A stretch of 23,914 nucleotides of DNA. It comes from CAZBMJ01 sp964493205 (GTDB lineage: Bacteria; Myxococcota; UBA727; JABDBI01). Under the pieces are notes generated by a model. The model searched no databases. It was not told the origin of the DNA and saw only the letters and a list, made by a program, of their open reading frames with translations. Positions 14,941 through 23,863 of the stretch are shown here, piece after piece (positions within the stretch are counted from its first letter, which is position 1; each line of letters begins with the position of its first letter). Location of the stretch: positions 1 through 23,914 of the forward strand of contig CAZBMJ010000033.1 of assembly GCA_964493205.1 (NCBI GenBank), written 5' to 3'. The position numbers were made by a program, and so were the translations under genes.

Positions 14941-15939
14941 ATGAAAATTCTAAGTGCTCTATTTCTATTTTTATTAGCTAATACTATTTTTTCGGCTGTA
15001 GTTGTAGCTAAGCCACTAAAAATAGTCACTACTTTGACTGTGCTTAAAAAAATTACGCAAGATTTGGCTAAAGAAAAAGCCATAGTGAGCTCTTTAACCC
15101 TGCCTAATGAAGACCCGCATTTTATTAGAGAAAAACCTACTTTTAAAAAACAGTTGCAAGAAGCAGATATGTTTATTCAAATTGGACGAGGCCTAGAGCT
15201 TTGGGCGAAATTAGTATTAGCTTCTTCTCAAAATACTAAAATTAAGGAGTCTGGTAGTGGTTTTGTGAATGCTTCTAATAATACAGCCTTGTTAGAAGTT
15301 CCTAATAATTTATCTAAAAGCCAAGGAGATATACATCCTCAAGGTAATCCTCATGTATGGTTAAGTCCTGCACAAACTTTAAAAATAGCTACTACTATTA
15401 AAAATGCTTTAATAAAAAATGACGCTAAAAATAAAGATTTTTATGAAAAAAATTATGTAGCTTTTAAAAATAGTCTTACTCAAGCAATGTTTGGTCCAGA
15501 ATTGGTTAAATCTTTAAGCGCAGATTTTTTATGGCGCTTAAAAGAAGGTTCAAAACTTAATGCTTATTTAGCATCTAAAAAGTTAAGTATGGGTGGCTGG
15601 TTGAAAGAAATGGCAGAAATAAAATCTCCTTTTTTTACCTATCATCAAGTATTTTCTTATTTTGCTAATGATTTTAATATAAGCATAGTTGGGCAAATAG
15701 AAGAAAAGCCAGGCATACCTCCAAGTATAAAGCATCTAGCTGCTCTTAAAGAACAAGGACTTACTCAAAATATTCATAATATTATTGCTGCTACTTATTA
15801 TTCAGGCTCAAAGGGTTTAATGGACAAGCTTGCTGCTGATATTAAGGGCAAAGCTATACTTGTACAAGCTGATGCCTCTGATAACGAATCCTATGTGGAA
15901 ATGATGAATCGTATAGTAAAAGCATTTAAGAGCTTTTAA
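14941..15939 (+). CDS. znuA: Zinc ABC transporter substrate-binding protein, ZnuA-like
   Basis: The 332-residue product has a signal peptide cut near A19-A23, so it acts in the periplasm, capturing Zn2+ (or possibly Mn2+) for an inner-membrane ABC transporter. Cluster A-I family features are visible: DPH with metal His60, GRGLELW at 82-88, NPHVWLSP with metal His138, and YHQVF with metal His235. The fourth ligand is probably an Asp in the QADASDNE stretch near 309-316. The His-rich loop that many ZnuA proteins carry is absent and may be supplied by the neighbouring outer-membrane protein. An insertion of about 40 residues (around 185-225) before the third His is unusual. A strong GGGG ribosome-binding site is present. 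znuB follows after two bases. Confidence 0.9.
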   Translation: MKILSALFLFLLANTIFSAVVVAKPLKIVTTLTVLKKITQDLAKEKAIVSSLTLPNEDPHFIREKPTFKKQLQEADMFIQIGRGLELWAKLVLASSQNTKIKESGSGFVNASNNTALLEVPNNLSKSQGDIHPQGNPHVWLSPAQTLKIATTIKNALIKNDAKNKDFYEKNYVAFKNSLTQAMFGPELVKSLSADFLWRLKEGSKLNAYLASKKLSMGGWLKEMAEIKSPFFTYHQVFSYFANDFNISIVGQIEEKPGIPPSIKHLAALKEQGLTQNIHNIIAATYYSGSKGLMDKLAADIKGKAILVQADASDNESYVEMMNRIVKAFKSF

Positions 15940-15941
15940 AT

Positions 15942-17321
15942 ATGGAAAATATGATCCTACCCCTTGTTGCCTGCATTCTTTTGGTGGGTATTCATGCATA
16001 TTTAGGTATTCATGTGCTTGCTCGTAAAGTTATCTTTGTGGATTTGGCATTGGCTCAAATAGCAGCCCTTGGAGCTGTATATGGATTATTTATAGGCCTA
16101 TCTTTTGATGAGCATCCCATTTTAATAAAAGTAGTTTCTATTATTTTTAGTTTACTAGGAGCCATACTAATTTCTCTTAGTAAAGTAAAACATAAGCTAA
16201 TTCCCCATGAAGCTATTATTGGGGTTATTTATGCTACTGCTTTATCACTACTTATTTTATTAAGTGCTAATTTAGCCCATGGAGCAGATGAAATAAGACA
16301 GCTTTTATCTGGTTCTATATTGTGGGTTAGTCAAAAAGAAATTTTATATACGTTATTTTTATATGTGTTTATTGGCCTTGTGCATTTTATTTTTCGCCAA
16401 AACTTTTTTGCACTTTCCTATGGTGTATCTATTCCCAATAAAGCCTTATGGGATTTTTTATTTTATGCCACTTTTGGCTTAGTCGTTACCAGTTCTGTGG
16501 GTATTGGTGGTGTATTGTTAGTATTTGGTTATTTAATCATACCGTCATTAATAGGTGTACTATGCGCACAGACTACTAAAAATAGATTGTTTTGTGCATG
16601 GTTTTTTGGTGTGCTAGCCAGTGTCTTAGGTGTAGTTTTTTCCTATGAATTTGATATGCCTTCTGGACCATCTATAGTTGTTATATTAGCGCTTATTTTG
16701 TTGTTTATATTCTTATTAAAAACTTTTTATACATCAAAAACTAAATTTTTTATATTTTTATTATTTATATTTTTATTTTTTAGTGTTGTTTTTTTAATAA
16801 ACTATTTTATTTCTTCAAATATAAAAACCAATGAGCATGCTTTAATTATGGATACTCCCAAAATTTTAATTAATGATTTAACAAGTGATGATAGTCAAAA
16901 AAATCTAGAAGCTCTAAAACTTATTGATGAAAAAAATAGCCAATATTTAATGCCCTATGTTGCTAAATTATTATTGTCCAAAGACTATCAAGTGAGGTTT
17001 TTAAGCGTAGAAACAATAGGAAATCAAAATTATACTAATGCCATAAAAGATTTATTATTATTGGCAAATACAGAAAATGATGTTTTTTTACAAATAGAAA
17101 TAGCTAAAACTTTATGCGCTCTCAAAGAAGCAGAAGGTATTTATATACTAGCTAAAATTATTAAAAATTCTTCAGAAAAAATAGCACAAGAAGATGCCTT
17201 AAATGTTTTAAAAAATATTGTATTAGAAGATTCTTATAAAGAACATAATTTTATAGATAAAATACTTAATAAAAAAATAAATTTTATATTTAACGAAAAA
17301 CTTAATAAGTTTATTAGATAA
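15942..17321 (+). CDS. znuB: ZnuB-like zinc ABC permease with fused HEAT-like tail
   Basis: Residues 1-260 form an ABC-3 family permease with about eight membrane segments. It has a typical HVLARKVIFVDLALAQIAALG start, HGADEIRQLLSGS in the middle and VGIGGVLLVFGYLIIPS late in the domain. The usual family length is about 260-290 residues. Here an extra hydrophobic segment follows (268-290), then about 150 soluble residues (310-459) made of helical pairs such as LMPYVAKLLLSKDYQVRFLSVETIG, whose 'D-x-x-V-R' turns recall HEAT/ARM repeats. Its start lies two bases after the znuA stop. The ATPase ZnuC is not in this cluster. The tail could dock the ATPase or another partner; this is inference. Confidence 0.88.
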   Translation: MENMILPLVACILLVGIHAYLGIHVLARKVIFVDLALAQIAALGAVYGLFIGLSFDEHPILIKVVSIIFSLLGAILISLSKVKHKLIPHEAIIGVIYATALSLLILLSANLAHGADEIRQLLSGSILWVSQKEILYTLFLYVFIGLVHFIFRQNFFALSYGVSIPNKALWDFLFYATFGLVVTSSVGIGGVLLVFGYLIIPSLIGVLCAQTTKNRLFCAWFFGVLASVLGVVFSYEFDMPSGPSIVVILALILLFIFLLKTFYTSKTKFFIFLLFIFLFFSVVFLINYFISSNIKTNEHALIMDTPKILINDLTSDDSQKNLEALKLIDEKNSQYLMPYVAKLLLSKDYQVRFLSVETIGNQNYTNAIKDLLLLANTENDVFLQIEIAKTLCALKEAEGIYILAKIIKNSSEKIAQEDALNVLKNIVLEDSYKEHNFIDKILNKKINFIFNEKLNKFIR

Positions 17322-17331
17322 AGGAATACGT

Positions 17332-18966
17332 ATGGAAAAAAAATTATTATTGCTATTAGCCATGTTTGTATGCGCTTCTTTATCCGCCAACGATAATAAT
17401 TCTATTAGTGAAGAAGATTTGTTTGATGAGATTTCTTTAGAAGAAGATTTTTCATCTTCAGATTCTTTTGTGAGCACTAAGAAAGAAAATTCTGTGATTG
17501 ATACTCGCTTTGAATTGGCTAAAGATAAACACTATTTTTCTTTAGCAAGTATTTATGAAAAACGAGGCCAGATGTCTTATGGCACTCTTTTTCCTCAATT
17601 TTATTGGCATTCACAAAATTTTAGTATTCATGCAGGTTTGCCTCTAAGATTTTCTATTTATGATTCTTTTGAACAGCACGGGGAGGATTTTGAAAGAAAA
17701 AGAGGTTTTGTTTCTTTTTATAAATTTATTAGGCCTAAGAAAAATGATTTTATGTCACTTTTTGATGTACAAAGAGTTTTACAAAATATGCGCTTGGCAA
17801 GTACTGATTTAGACTATGTTCTTGAGCTAAGTAGAACTAAAACTCTGAGTTTATCTAAAGGTATATTAGTAAAAGATTTGGTTCCTAACTGGCTTTATGA
17901 CCAAGATTATTTATTTGCTAGTGGTCATGCTAATTGGGAAGTGGTGCAATTGCAAAGCTTTGTTGGACCATTTTTTAAGATGCAAATGTTTGGAGCAAAT
18001 CTTACTACAAGACCGTTTTTTGCTCTAGACGTACCAAGCTTTATTAAAGATATGAACTTAGATGTTACCTATGCGGCTGATTATAATGCTCCTAATTACA
18101 CTAAAAAGTTTAGAATTAATGATGAAAAAGAAGTTTTTGAACTAGATCATGAACAAAGAATGATCAAGCGTTCCAAAGGTGTTTCTCAAGGCTTAGCTTT
18201 AACTTTTTTATCTAGCTATGTTCCTATTCATTGGTTTGGTTTAAGGCCTTATAGCAGTTTTTCCCAATTATTATTAAGTGGCATACATAGTAAAAGTGTA
18301 TCGTACGGTGCAGGTTGGCACTTAGGCAATGATATTGATTTTTACCTTTCTTCAAATCCTAAATCAGTTATTACCCTAAGCACAGAAGGAAGGTTATTTT
18401 CACCTTCTTATTGGCCAAGCTATTTTGATTCAACCTACATGCTTGACAGATATTCACTCAACCAGCTTGCTAGTTTTGGTCCTAATAAAAACAATACCAA
18501 GTCTTTATTTTTAAGTAATCCTCTTAATAAAAATGTGCGTTTAGGATATTTATTCGGTTTAAATTATTCTTATAATGATATAGCTTATTCTAGCATAGAG
18601 TATGAAAATGCTCATAGTGGCAATAATAATTTTATACCAGAAATGAGAAAATTAAAATTTTTTGTTGGTGCTAAAATACTTGATCGTGCCGCGTTATCTT
18701 TTAGATATGAGGCTTATAATATAAAACAATTTAATAAACTCTTTGATTTTGATAAAAATCGTGAGTTATTATCTAGTAAGTGCCAAGTTAAAATATTACC
18801 TTTTTTATATGCTGATGTTTTTGCACAGCATAAATTTGGGGTTAAAGATGTTTATAGCTATTCAGAAGACGGTGATTATTTAAAAAATTTACATTGGTTA
18901 TCTGGTAGTGGTGAAACAAGAAGTTTTGATTTTGGTATGGGCCTAGAGCTTGCTATGCAGTTTTAG
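17332..18966 (+). CDS. Large outer-membrane beta-barrel-like protein
   Basis: The 544-residue product has a signal peptide cut near A19, an acidic Ser/Glu-rich linker (about 20-55), then repeated amphipathic beta stretches with many aromatic residues and a terminal Phe (LAMQF), all typical of an outer-membrane barrel. Segments such as WPSYFDSTYMLDRYSL and YRYEA-like strands give no family identity by eye. It starts ten bases after the znuB stop with AGGA before the ATG, so it is the last gene of the aspS-zinc chain and may be a zinc-linked channel or receptor. No TonB box or plug domain was recognised, which speaks against a TonB-dependent receptor. Confidence 0.75.
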   Translation: MEKKLLLLLAMFVCASLSANDNNSISEEDLFDEISLEEDFSSSDSFVSTKKENSVIDTRFELAKDKHYFSLASIYEKRGQMSYGTLFPQFYWHSQNFSIHAGLPLRFSIYDSFEQHGEDFERKRGFVSFYKFIRPKKNDFMSLFDVQRVLQNMRLASTDLDYVLELSRTKTLSLSKGILVKDLVPNWLYDQDYLFASGHANWEVVQLQSFVGPFFKMQMFGANLTTRPFFALDVPSFIKDMNLDVTYAADYNAPNYTKKFRINDEKEVFELDHEQRMIKRSKGVSQGLALTFLSSYVPIHWFGLRPYSSFSQLLLSGIHSKSVSYGAGWHLGNDIDFYLSSNPKSVITLSTEGRLFSPSYWPSYFDSTYMLDRYSLNQLASFGPNKNNTKSLFLSNPLNKNVRLGYLFGLNYSYNDIAYSSIEYENAHSGNNNFIPEMRKLKFFVGAKILDRAALSFRYEAYNIKQFNKLFDFDKNRELLSSKCQVKILPFLYADVFAQHKFGVKDVYSYSEDGDYLKNLHWLSGSGETRSFDFGMGLELAMQF

Positions 18967-18996
18967 GCAAAGAAAAAAAAATTCTTGGGGGAGAAT

Positions 18997-21057
18997 ATGG
19001 GCTTTTTACAATCAATGTTATCAACTATTGAATCGTTGCAGGATAAAAAAGAATATGAAAATCTGCATTGGGAAGGTTCATTTGACGATTACTTAGGCTT
19101 AATTAAACAAGACCCAAAAATCACTCGTACCTCTTTTATACGCTTATACGATATGATTTTATCTTTTGGGCGCAGTGAATACATAGACTCTAAAAAACGT
19201 ATTGTTCATTATAATTTTTTTGATGACCCCATGGATGGCGGTAAAGATGCCATTTTTGGCCTAGATATTCCGCTTATGCGCTTAATTAACGTTATTAAAA
19301 GTGCAGCTTTGGGATATGGTACTGAAAAACGAGTTATTTTGCTTCATGGGCCTGTAGGTTCTGCAAAATCAACTATTGCTCGTTTATTAAAAAAAGGTTT
19401 AGAAAATTATTCAAAAACACAAGAGGGCCGTCTTTATACTTTTTCATGGCATTTAAGCAAAGAGTTACAACATATAAGTGGAGGCCAGGAAGTATTGCTT
19501 GACCCATTGCATGAAGAGCCTCTAAAATTATTGCCCTTAGAAATTAGACAAAAAGCTATTGAAAATTTGGCTCTTGGATCAGACCAATATCCCATAAAAA
19601 TTAAGGGTGAACTTAATCCTACCAGTCGCTATATATTTAGATTATTAATGGAGCATTATAAAGGCGATTTGATCAAGACTTTATCTCATGTGCGAGTTCA
19701 TAGATTGTTATTGAGCGAAAAAGATCGAGTAGGTATTGGTACATTTCAACCTAAAGATGAAAAAAATCAAGATTCCACTGAGCTTACCGGTGATATTAAT
19801 TACCGTAAAATAGCTGAATTTGGTTCAGACTCAGACCCAAGAGTTTTTAATTTTGATGGTGAATTTTGTGTGGCTAATAGAGGCATTATTGAATTTATCG
19901 AAATTTTAAAATTAGACGTAGCGTTTTTATATGATTTGCTCGGTGCTACTCAAGAGCATAAAATAAAACCTAAAAAATTTGCTCAAACAGATATCGATGA
20001 AGTTATTATTGGCCATACTAACGAAGCAGAGTATCGTAAGTTATTAGCCAACGAATATATGGAAGCTCTACGTGATAGAACAGTAAAAATTGATATTCCT
20101 TATATTACTAAAGTTAAACAAGAAATGCGGATTTATGAGCGTGATTATAATAACCATATTATTAAGGGTAAACATATCGCTCCTCATACTGTGGGTATGG
20201 CTGCTTTATGGGCAGTTTTAACCAGGCTAGAGGCTCCCAAGGGATATAATTTAACATTATTGCAAAAACTTAAGCTTTATGATGGCAAAAATCTAGCAGG
20301 TTTTACCGAAGACAGTGTTAAAGAGCTAAGAAAACAAGCCATGCGTGAAGGTATGGATGGTATTTCTCCAAGATTTATTCAAGATAAACTTTCAAATGCT
20401 TTAGTGAGCGAAATGAGTTCTACCTGTATAAATCCATTTATTGTCATGAATGAGCTTGAAGCAGGTTTAAAAACACACTCACTAATTACTAACGAAGAAG
20501 AACGCAAGCGTTATTTAGATTTATTGCAAGTTGTAAGACAAGAATACGAAGATATTGTGAAAAACGAAGTTCAGCGAGCAATTGCGGCTGATGAAGATGC
20601 CATAGGCAAGCTTTGTGGTAATTATGTGGATAATATTAAAGCTTATACCCAAAAAGAACGGGTAAAAAATAAATATACTGGTCAAGATGAAGAGCCTGAT
20701 GAAAGATTAATGAGATCGGTGGAAGAAAAAATAGACATTCCTGAAAGCCGTAAAGAAGATTTTCGTCGAGAAATCATGAATTACATAGGCGCTTTGGCAG
20801 TTGATGGCAAAAAGTTTGATTATCGTACTAATGAGCGTTTGCAAAAAGCCCTAGAATTAAAGCTTTTTGAAGATCAAAAAGATACTATTAAGCTTACGAC
20901 TGTGGTTTCGAATGTAGTTGATAGAGAAACACAAGAAAAAATAGATATTGTTAAACAAAGGCTAATAAAAAATTATGGTTATAACGAAGAAAGTGCCACA
21001 GATATTTTAAACTTTGTGGCCAGTATCTTTGCTCGTGGTGATGCTAAACAAGATTAG
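18997..21057 (+). CDS. prkA: PrkA/YeaG-type serine protein kinase
   Basis: I start this gene at ATG 18997, which has GGGGGAG directly upstream; an in-frame TTG 12 bases earlier is less likely. The roughly 686-residue product has an N-terminal AAA-type domain with Walker A GPVGSAKST at about 118-126 and a large C-terminal kinase-related region with the family's YIT-VKQEMRIYERDYNNHIIKG stretch. PrkA/YeaG proteins are cytosolic ATPases/kinases induced under starvation and stress. The length slightly exceeds that of E. coli YeaG (about 644). The TAG stop provides part of the GGAG site of yeaH. It sits with yeaH and spoVR in the canonical order, about 30 bases after an unrelated barrel gene, so it may share transcription with the zinc chain. 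Confidence 0.95.
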   Translation: MGFLQSMLSTIESLQDKKEYENLHWEGSFDDYLGLIKQDPKITRTSFIRLYDMILSFGRSEYIDSKKRIVHYNFFDDPMDGGKDAIFGLDIPLMRLINVIKSAALGYGTEKRVILLHGPVGSAKSTIARLLKKGLENYSKTQEGRLYTFSWHLSKELQHISGGQEVLLDPLHEEPLKLLPLEIRQKAIENLALGSDQYPIKIKGELNPTSRYIFRLLMEHYKGDLIKTLSHVRVHRLLLSEKDRVGIGTFQPKDEKNQDSTELTGDINYRKIAEFGSDSDPRVFNFDGEFCVANRGIIEFIEILKLDVAFLYDLLGATQEHKIKPKKFAQTDIDEVIIGHTNEAEYRKLLANEYMEALRDRTVKIDIPYITKVKQEMRIYERDYNNHIIKGKHIAPHTVGMAALWAVLTRLEAPKGYNLTLLQKLKLYDGKNLAGFTEDSVKELRKQAMREGMDGISPRFIQDKLSNALVSEMSSTCINPFIVMNELEAGLKTHSLITNEEERKRYLDLLQVVRQEYEDIVKNEVQRAIAADEDAIGKLCGNYVDNIKAYTQKERVKNKYTGQDEEPDERLMRSVEEKIDIPESRKEDFRREIMNYIGALAVDGKKFDYRTNERLQKALELKLFEDQKDTIKLTTVVSNVVDRETQEKIDIVKQRLIKNYGYNEESATDILNFVASIFARGDAKQD

Positions 21058-21066
21058 GAGCAGATT

Positions 21067-22170
21067 GTGGTACTTAAAATTCATAATGATCATGCTCGCT
21101 TTAACGATGTAGTAAAAGGCTTAGTTAAAAGCAATTTAAAAAATTATATTAAGAATGGAGAATTTATATCTAAACAAGGCAGCGAAAAAATATCGGTGCC
21201 TATTTCTAGAATTGATTTACCGCATTTTCGTTTTTCTGATGAAAGTCAAGGAGGAGTTTCTCAAGGAGATGGTCAGCCTCAAGATTCCTTGAGTAATTCT
21301 CAAAAAGCGCAAGGTGAAGATAAAAAAGCAGGTTCAGAAAGTGCAGAGCATATGCTTGATATTGAAGTATCATTAGCTGATCTTGCTGATATGCTTGGTG
21401 AAGAGCTAGAATTGCCAAAAATTATAAAAAAGGGAAGTAATAATTTAGTAAGTGAATCTAAAAATTATAAAAGTATTCATCATTCAGGTCCCAATGCCTT
21501 ACGACATTTTAAAAGGACTTTTAAAAATGCTTTAAAACGTCAAATTTCATGTGGCATTTATGATAGTAATAATCCTGTAATTATACCTATTCGGGAAGAT
21601 TTCCGTTACAAAAGTTATAAAAAAGTCAGTAAGCCTCAATCTAACGCCGTTATTTTATATATGATGGATGTCTCAGGTTCTATGGGTGATGAGCAAAAAG
21701 AAATTGTCCGTATAGAAAGTTTTTGGATAGATACGTGGCTTAGAAGGCATTACGATGGTCTAGAATGTCGTTACATAATTCATGACGCCATAGCAAAAGA
21801 AGTGGATCGCCATACTTTTTTTCATACTAAAGAATCAGGTGGTACCATGATAAGTTCTGCTTATCGCTTATGTGCTGATATTATTGATGCTGATTACCCA
21901 AGTGATTCTTGGAATATTTATCCTTTTCATTTTTCTGATGGCGATAATTGGTCGGTAGATGATACTAGGCTATGTATTGGTTTATTAAAAAAGCGTATTT
22001 TGCCACTTGTGAACCAGTTTGGGTATGGCCAAGTGGAATCACCTTATGGTTCTGGGCAGTTTATTAAAGATTTAGAAGAGCAGCTAAGAAATCATGAAAA
22101 AGTAGTATTATCAGAGATTAAAGATAAAGATGCTATTTATAATTCTATCAAAGATTTTCTGAAGGGATAA
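21067..22170 (+). CDS. yeaH: YeaH/YhbH family protein (DUF444), von Willebrand A-like
   Basis: The 367-residue product starts with GTG at 21067, where GGAG lies six bases upstream. Residues 58-95 are a polar Gly/Gln/Ser-rich linker. The C-terminal half is a von Willebrand factor A-like domain with the MIDAS metal motif DVSGSMG at 201-207 and a late SDGDNWSVDD. DUF444 proteins accompany PrkA in most genomes and are thought to work in the same stress pathway; the mechanism is unsettled. Spacing to prkA is nine bases and to spoVR three, so the trio is clearly one operon. Confidence 0.95.
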   Translation: MVLKIHNDHARFNDVVKGLVKSNLKNYIKNGEFISKQGSEKISVPISRIDLPHFRFSDESQGGVSQGDGQPQDSLSNSQKAQGEDKKAGSESAEHMLDIEVSLADLADMLGEELELPKIIKKGSNNLVSESKNYKSIHHSGPNALRHFKRTFKNALKRQISCGIYDSNNPVIIPIREDFRYKSYKKVSKPQSNAVILYMMDVSGSMGDEQKEIVRIESFWIDTWLRRHYDGLECRYIIHDAIAKEVDRHTFFHTKESGGTMISSAYRLCADIIDADYPSDSWNIYPFHFSDGDNWSVDDTRLCIGLLKKRILPLVNQFGYGQVESPYGSGQFIKDLEEQLRNHEKVVLSEIKDKDAIYNSIKDFLKG

Positions 22171-22173
22171 ATC

Positions 22174-23679
22174 ATGGCTAAAGCTCTTTCGCAAGAATTA
22201 AAAGATTTACAAAAGCAAGTAGAAAAAGCTGCCAAAGGCTTTGGCTTAGATTTTTTTGAATGTATTTATGAAGTCCTTGATTATGATGAAATAAATATGG
22301 TGGCGGCCTATGGCGGTTTCCCTACGCGATATCCTCATTGGAAGTGGGGCATGGAGTATGACAGGCTTAAAAAAAGTTATGATTATGGTTTAAGTAAAAT
22401 TTATGAAATGGTTATTAACAATGACCCTTGTTATGCTTATTTACTAGAGAGCAATTCTTTAGTGGACCAAAAATTAGTTATGTGTCATGTGACTGGCCAC
22501 AATGATTTTTTTAAAAATAACTTTGCATTTGCCCACACTAATAAAAAAATGATCAACGAAATGGGCAATCATGCAGCCAGAGTCAGACGCTATATGGATT
22601 GGTTTTGTGTTAATGAAGTAGAGTCTTTTATTGATTGTGCCTTGTCTGTAGAAAACCTTATAGACTTTAACTCTGCGTATGTATCTAATACAAAAAATAG
22701 TGATGAAATTAAAGATGAATTAAATTCTATTGAAAAAAATATTGCTAGGTTGCCTAATAGTAAAGAATATATGGAGCATTACCTAAATCCCGAATCTTTT
22801 ATTAGACGTCAGCGACTTAAGCTTTTAGAAGAGCAAGAAAAAAAAGAAAAACAATTTCCAAAAAACCCCACACAGGATATTTTAGGTTTTTTAATAGAAC
22901 ATGCTCCCTTAAAGCGTTGGCAAGCGGACATCTTAGATATTATAAAAAAAGAAGCTTCTTACTTTGCCCCTCAAGCCATGACAAAGATAATGAATGAGGG
23001 TTGGGCGTCGTATTGGCATGCAAAGCTTATGACAGAAGTAATTTTACAGCCTGCTGATTTGATAGATTTTGCTGATAGACATTCAGGTGTTATGGCAACG
23101 AGCCCTCAAAGCCTTAACCCTTATAAGCTAGGCATAGAATTATTTAGAGATATAAAAGAGCGTTGGGACAGGGGACAATTTGGTTTAGAATATGCACAAT
23201 GTGACGATAGATATAAAAAAGAAGCTTGGGATAAACATACTGGTTTAGGCAATGAAAAAGTTTTACAGGTGCGAAAAATTTATTCTGATTTGACTTTTAT
23301 TGACGAATTTTTAACCCTAGATTTTTGCAAAAGACACAAATTATTTAGTTTTTCTTATGATAAGCGAAAAAGTGAGTATGTAATTGAATCAAGAGATTTT
23401 GGACAAATTAAGCAAAAGCTTTTAAATAGCCTAACTAATTTTGGCAGGCCTTGTATCCAATTAGTTAATGCCAATCATGAAAATCGCTCAGAATTATTAC
23501 TTGAGCATATTCATTATGGAGTAGACCTTGATTTAACCTATGCCAAAGAAACCCTAAAAAATTTAAGTCTTATTTGGAGCAGGCCTGTGCACTTGGTAAG
23601 TAAACTAGAAGATAAAAATATATTATTATCTCATGATGGCTATGAATATAAAGAACAAATAATAGTAAAAGAATATTAA
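22174..23679 (+). CDS. spoVR: SpoVR family protein (YcgB-like)
   Basis: The 501-residue product matches the family length. Conserved features include YGGFPTRYPHWKWGMEYD near 47-64, CHVTGHNDFFKNN with its His pair, and, in the second half, MTKIMNEGWASYWHAKLM, GVMATSPQSLNPYKLGIELF and FLTLDFCKRHKLFSF. SpoVR is named for a Bacillus cortex-forming role but is widespread in non-sporulating bacteria, where it is genetically tied to PrkA and DUF444 in persistence and stress tolerance. It closes the three-gene operon; no good terminator was seen directly after the stop. Confidence 0.95.
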   Translation: MAKALSQELKDLQKQVEKAAKGFGLDFFECIYEVLDYDEINMVAAYGGFPTRYPHWKWGMEYDRLKKSYDYGLSKIYEMVINNDPCYAYLLESNSLVDQKLVMCHVTGHNDFFKNNFAFAHTNKKMINEMGNHAARVRRYMDWFCVNEVESFIDCALSVENLIDFNSAYVSNTKNSDEIKDELNSIEKNIARLPNSKEYMEHYLNPESFIRRQRLKLLEEQEKKEKQFPKNPTQDILGFLIEHAPLKRWQADILDIIKKEASYFAPQAMTKIMNEGWASYWHAKLMTEVILQPADLIDFADRHSGVMATSPQSLNPYKLGIELFRDIKERWDRGQFGLEYAQCDDRYKKEAWDKHTGLGNEKVLQVRKIYSDLTFIDEFLTLDFCKRHKLFSFSYDKRKSEYVIESRDFGQIKQKLLNSLTNFGRPCIQLVNANHENRSELLLEHIHYGVDLDLTYAKETLKNLSLIWSRPVHLVSKLEDKNILLSHDGYEYKEQIIVKEY

Positions 23680-23863
23680 AATTAAACCCTTGAGATATTA
23701 AGAAATTTTTGTATCCACTAAAAATTCTCTGCACTGATGCAGAACCAACTTTGCTCTTCTGGGCAGAATCAGGGTTCTTTATGTACTAGGTGACAGAAAG
23801 TTTTGCGGCTTGTATTTCAGACTTGCGCACATATAAAAACGAGTTGGTTGTTGCCATTATATC
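23680..23863. other. Gap between spoVR and the right-hand IS-like end
   Basis: The gap holds a perfect hairpin, TCTGCA (23728-23733) with TGCAGA (23738-23743). An open frame on the minus strand at 23857-23786 encodes a 23-residue peptide starting MATTNSFLYVRKSE; it has no ribosome-binding site and is more likely chance or a mobile-element remnant. Nothing else was recognised. Confidence 0.4.

Noticed and set aside
18985..18997. TTG at 18985 as the prkA start
   Set aside because: The ATG at 18997 is preceded by GGGGGAG, which would lie inside the coding region if TTG were used.
21206..21418. Minus-strand frame opposite the yeaH linker
   Set aside because: It lies within a well-supported gene and its codons mirror the Gly/Gln-rich linker.
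23786..23857. 23-residue minus-strand peptide between spoVR and the right border
   Set aside because: It is short, lacks a ribosome-binding site and is not recognisable; kept only as a remark in the gap entry.
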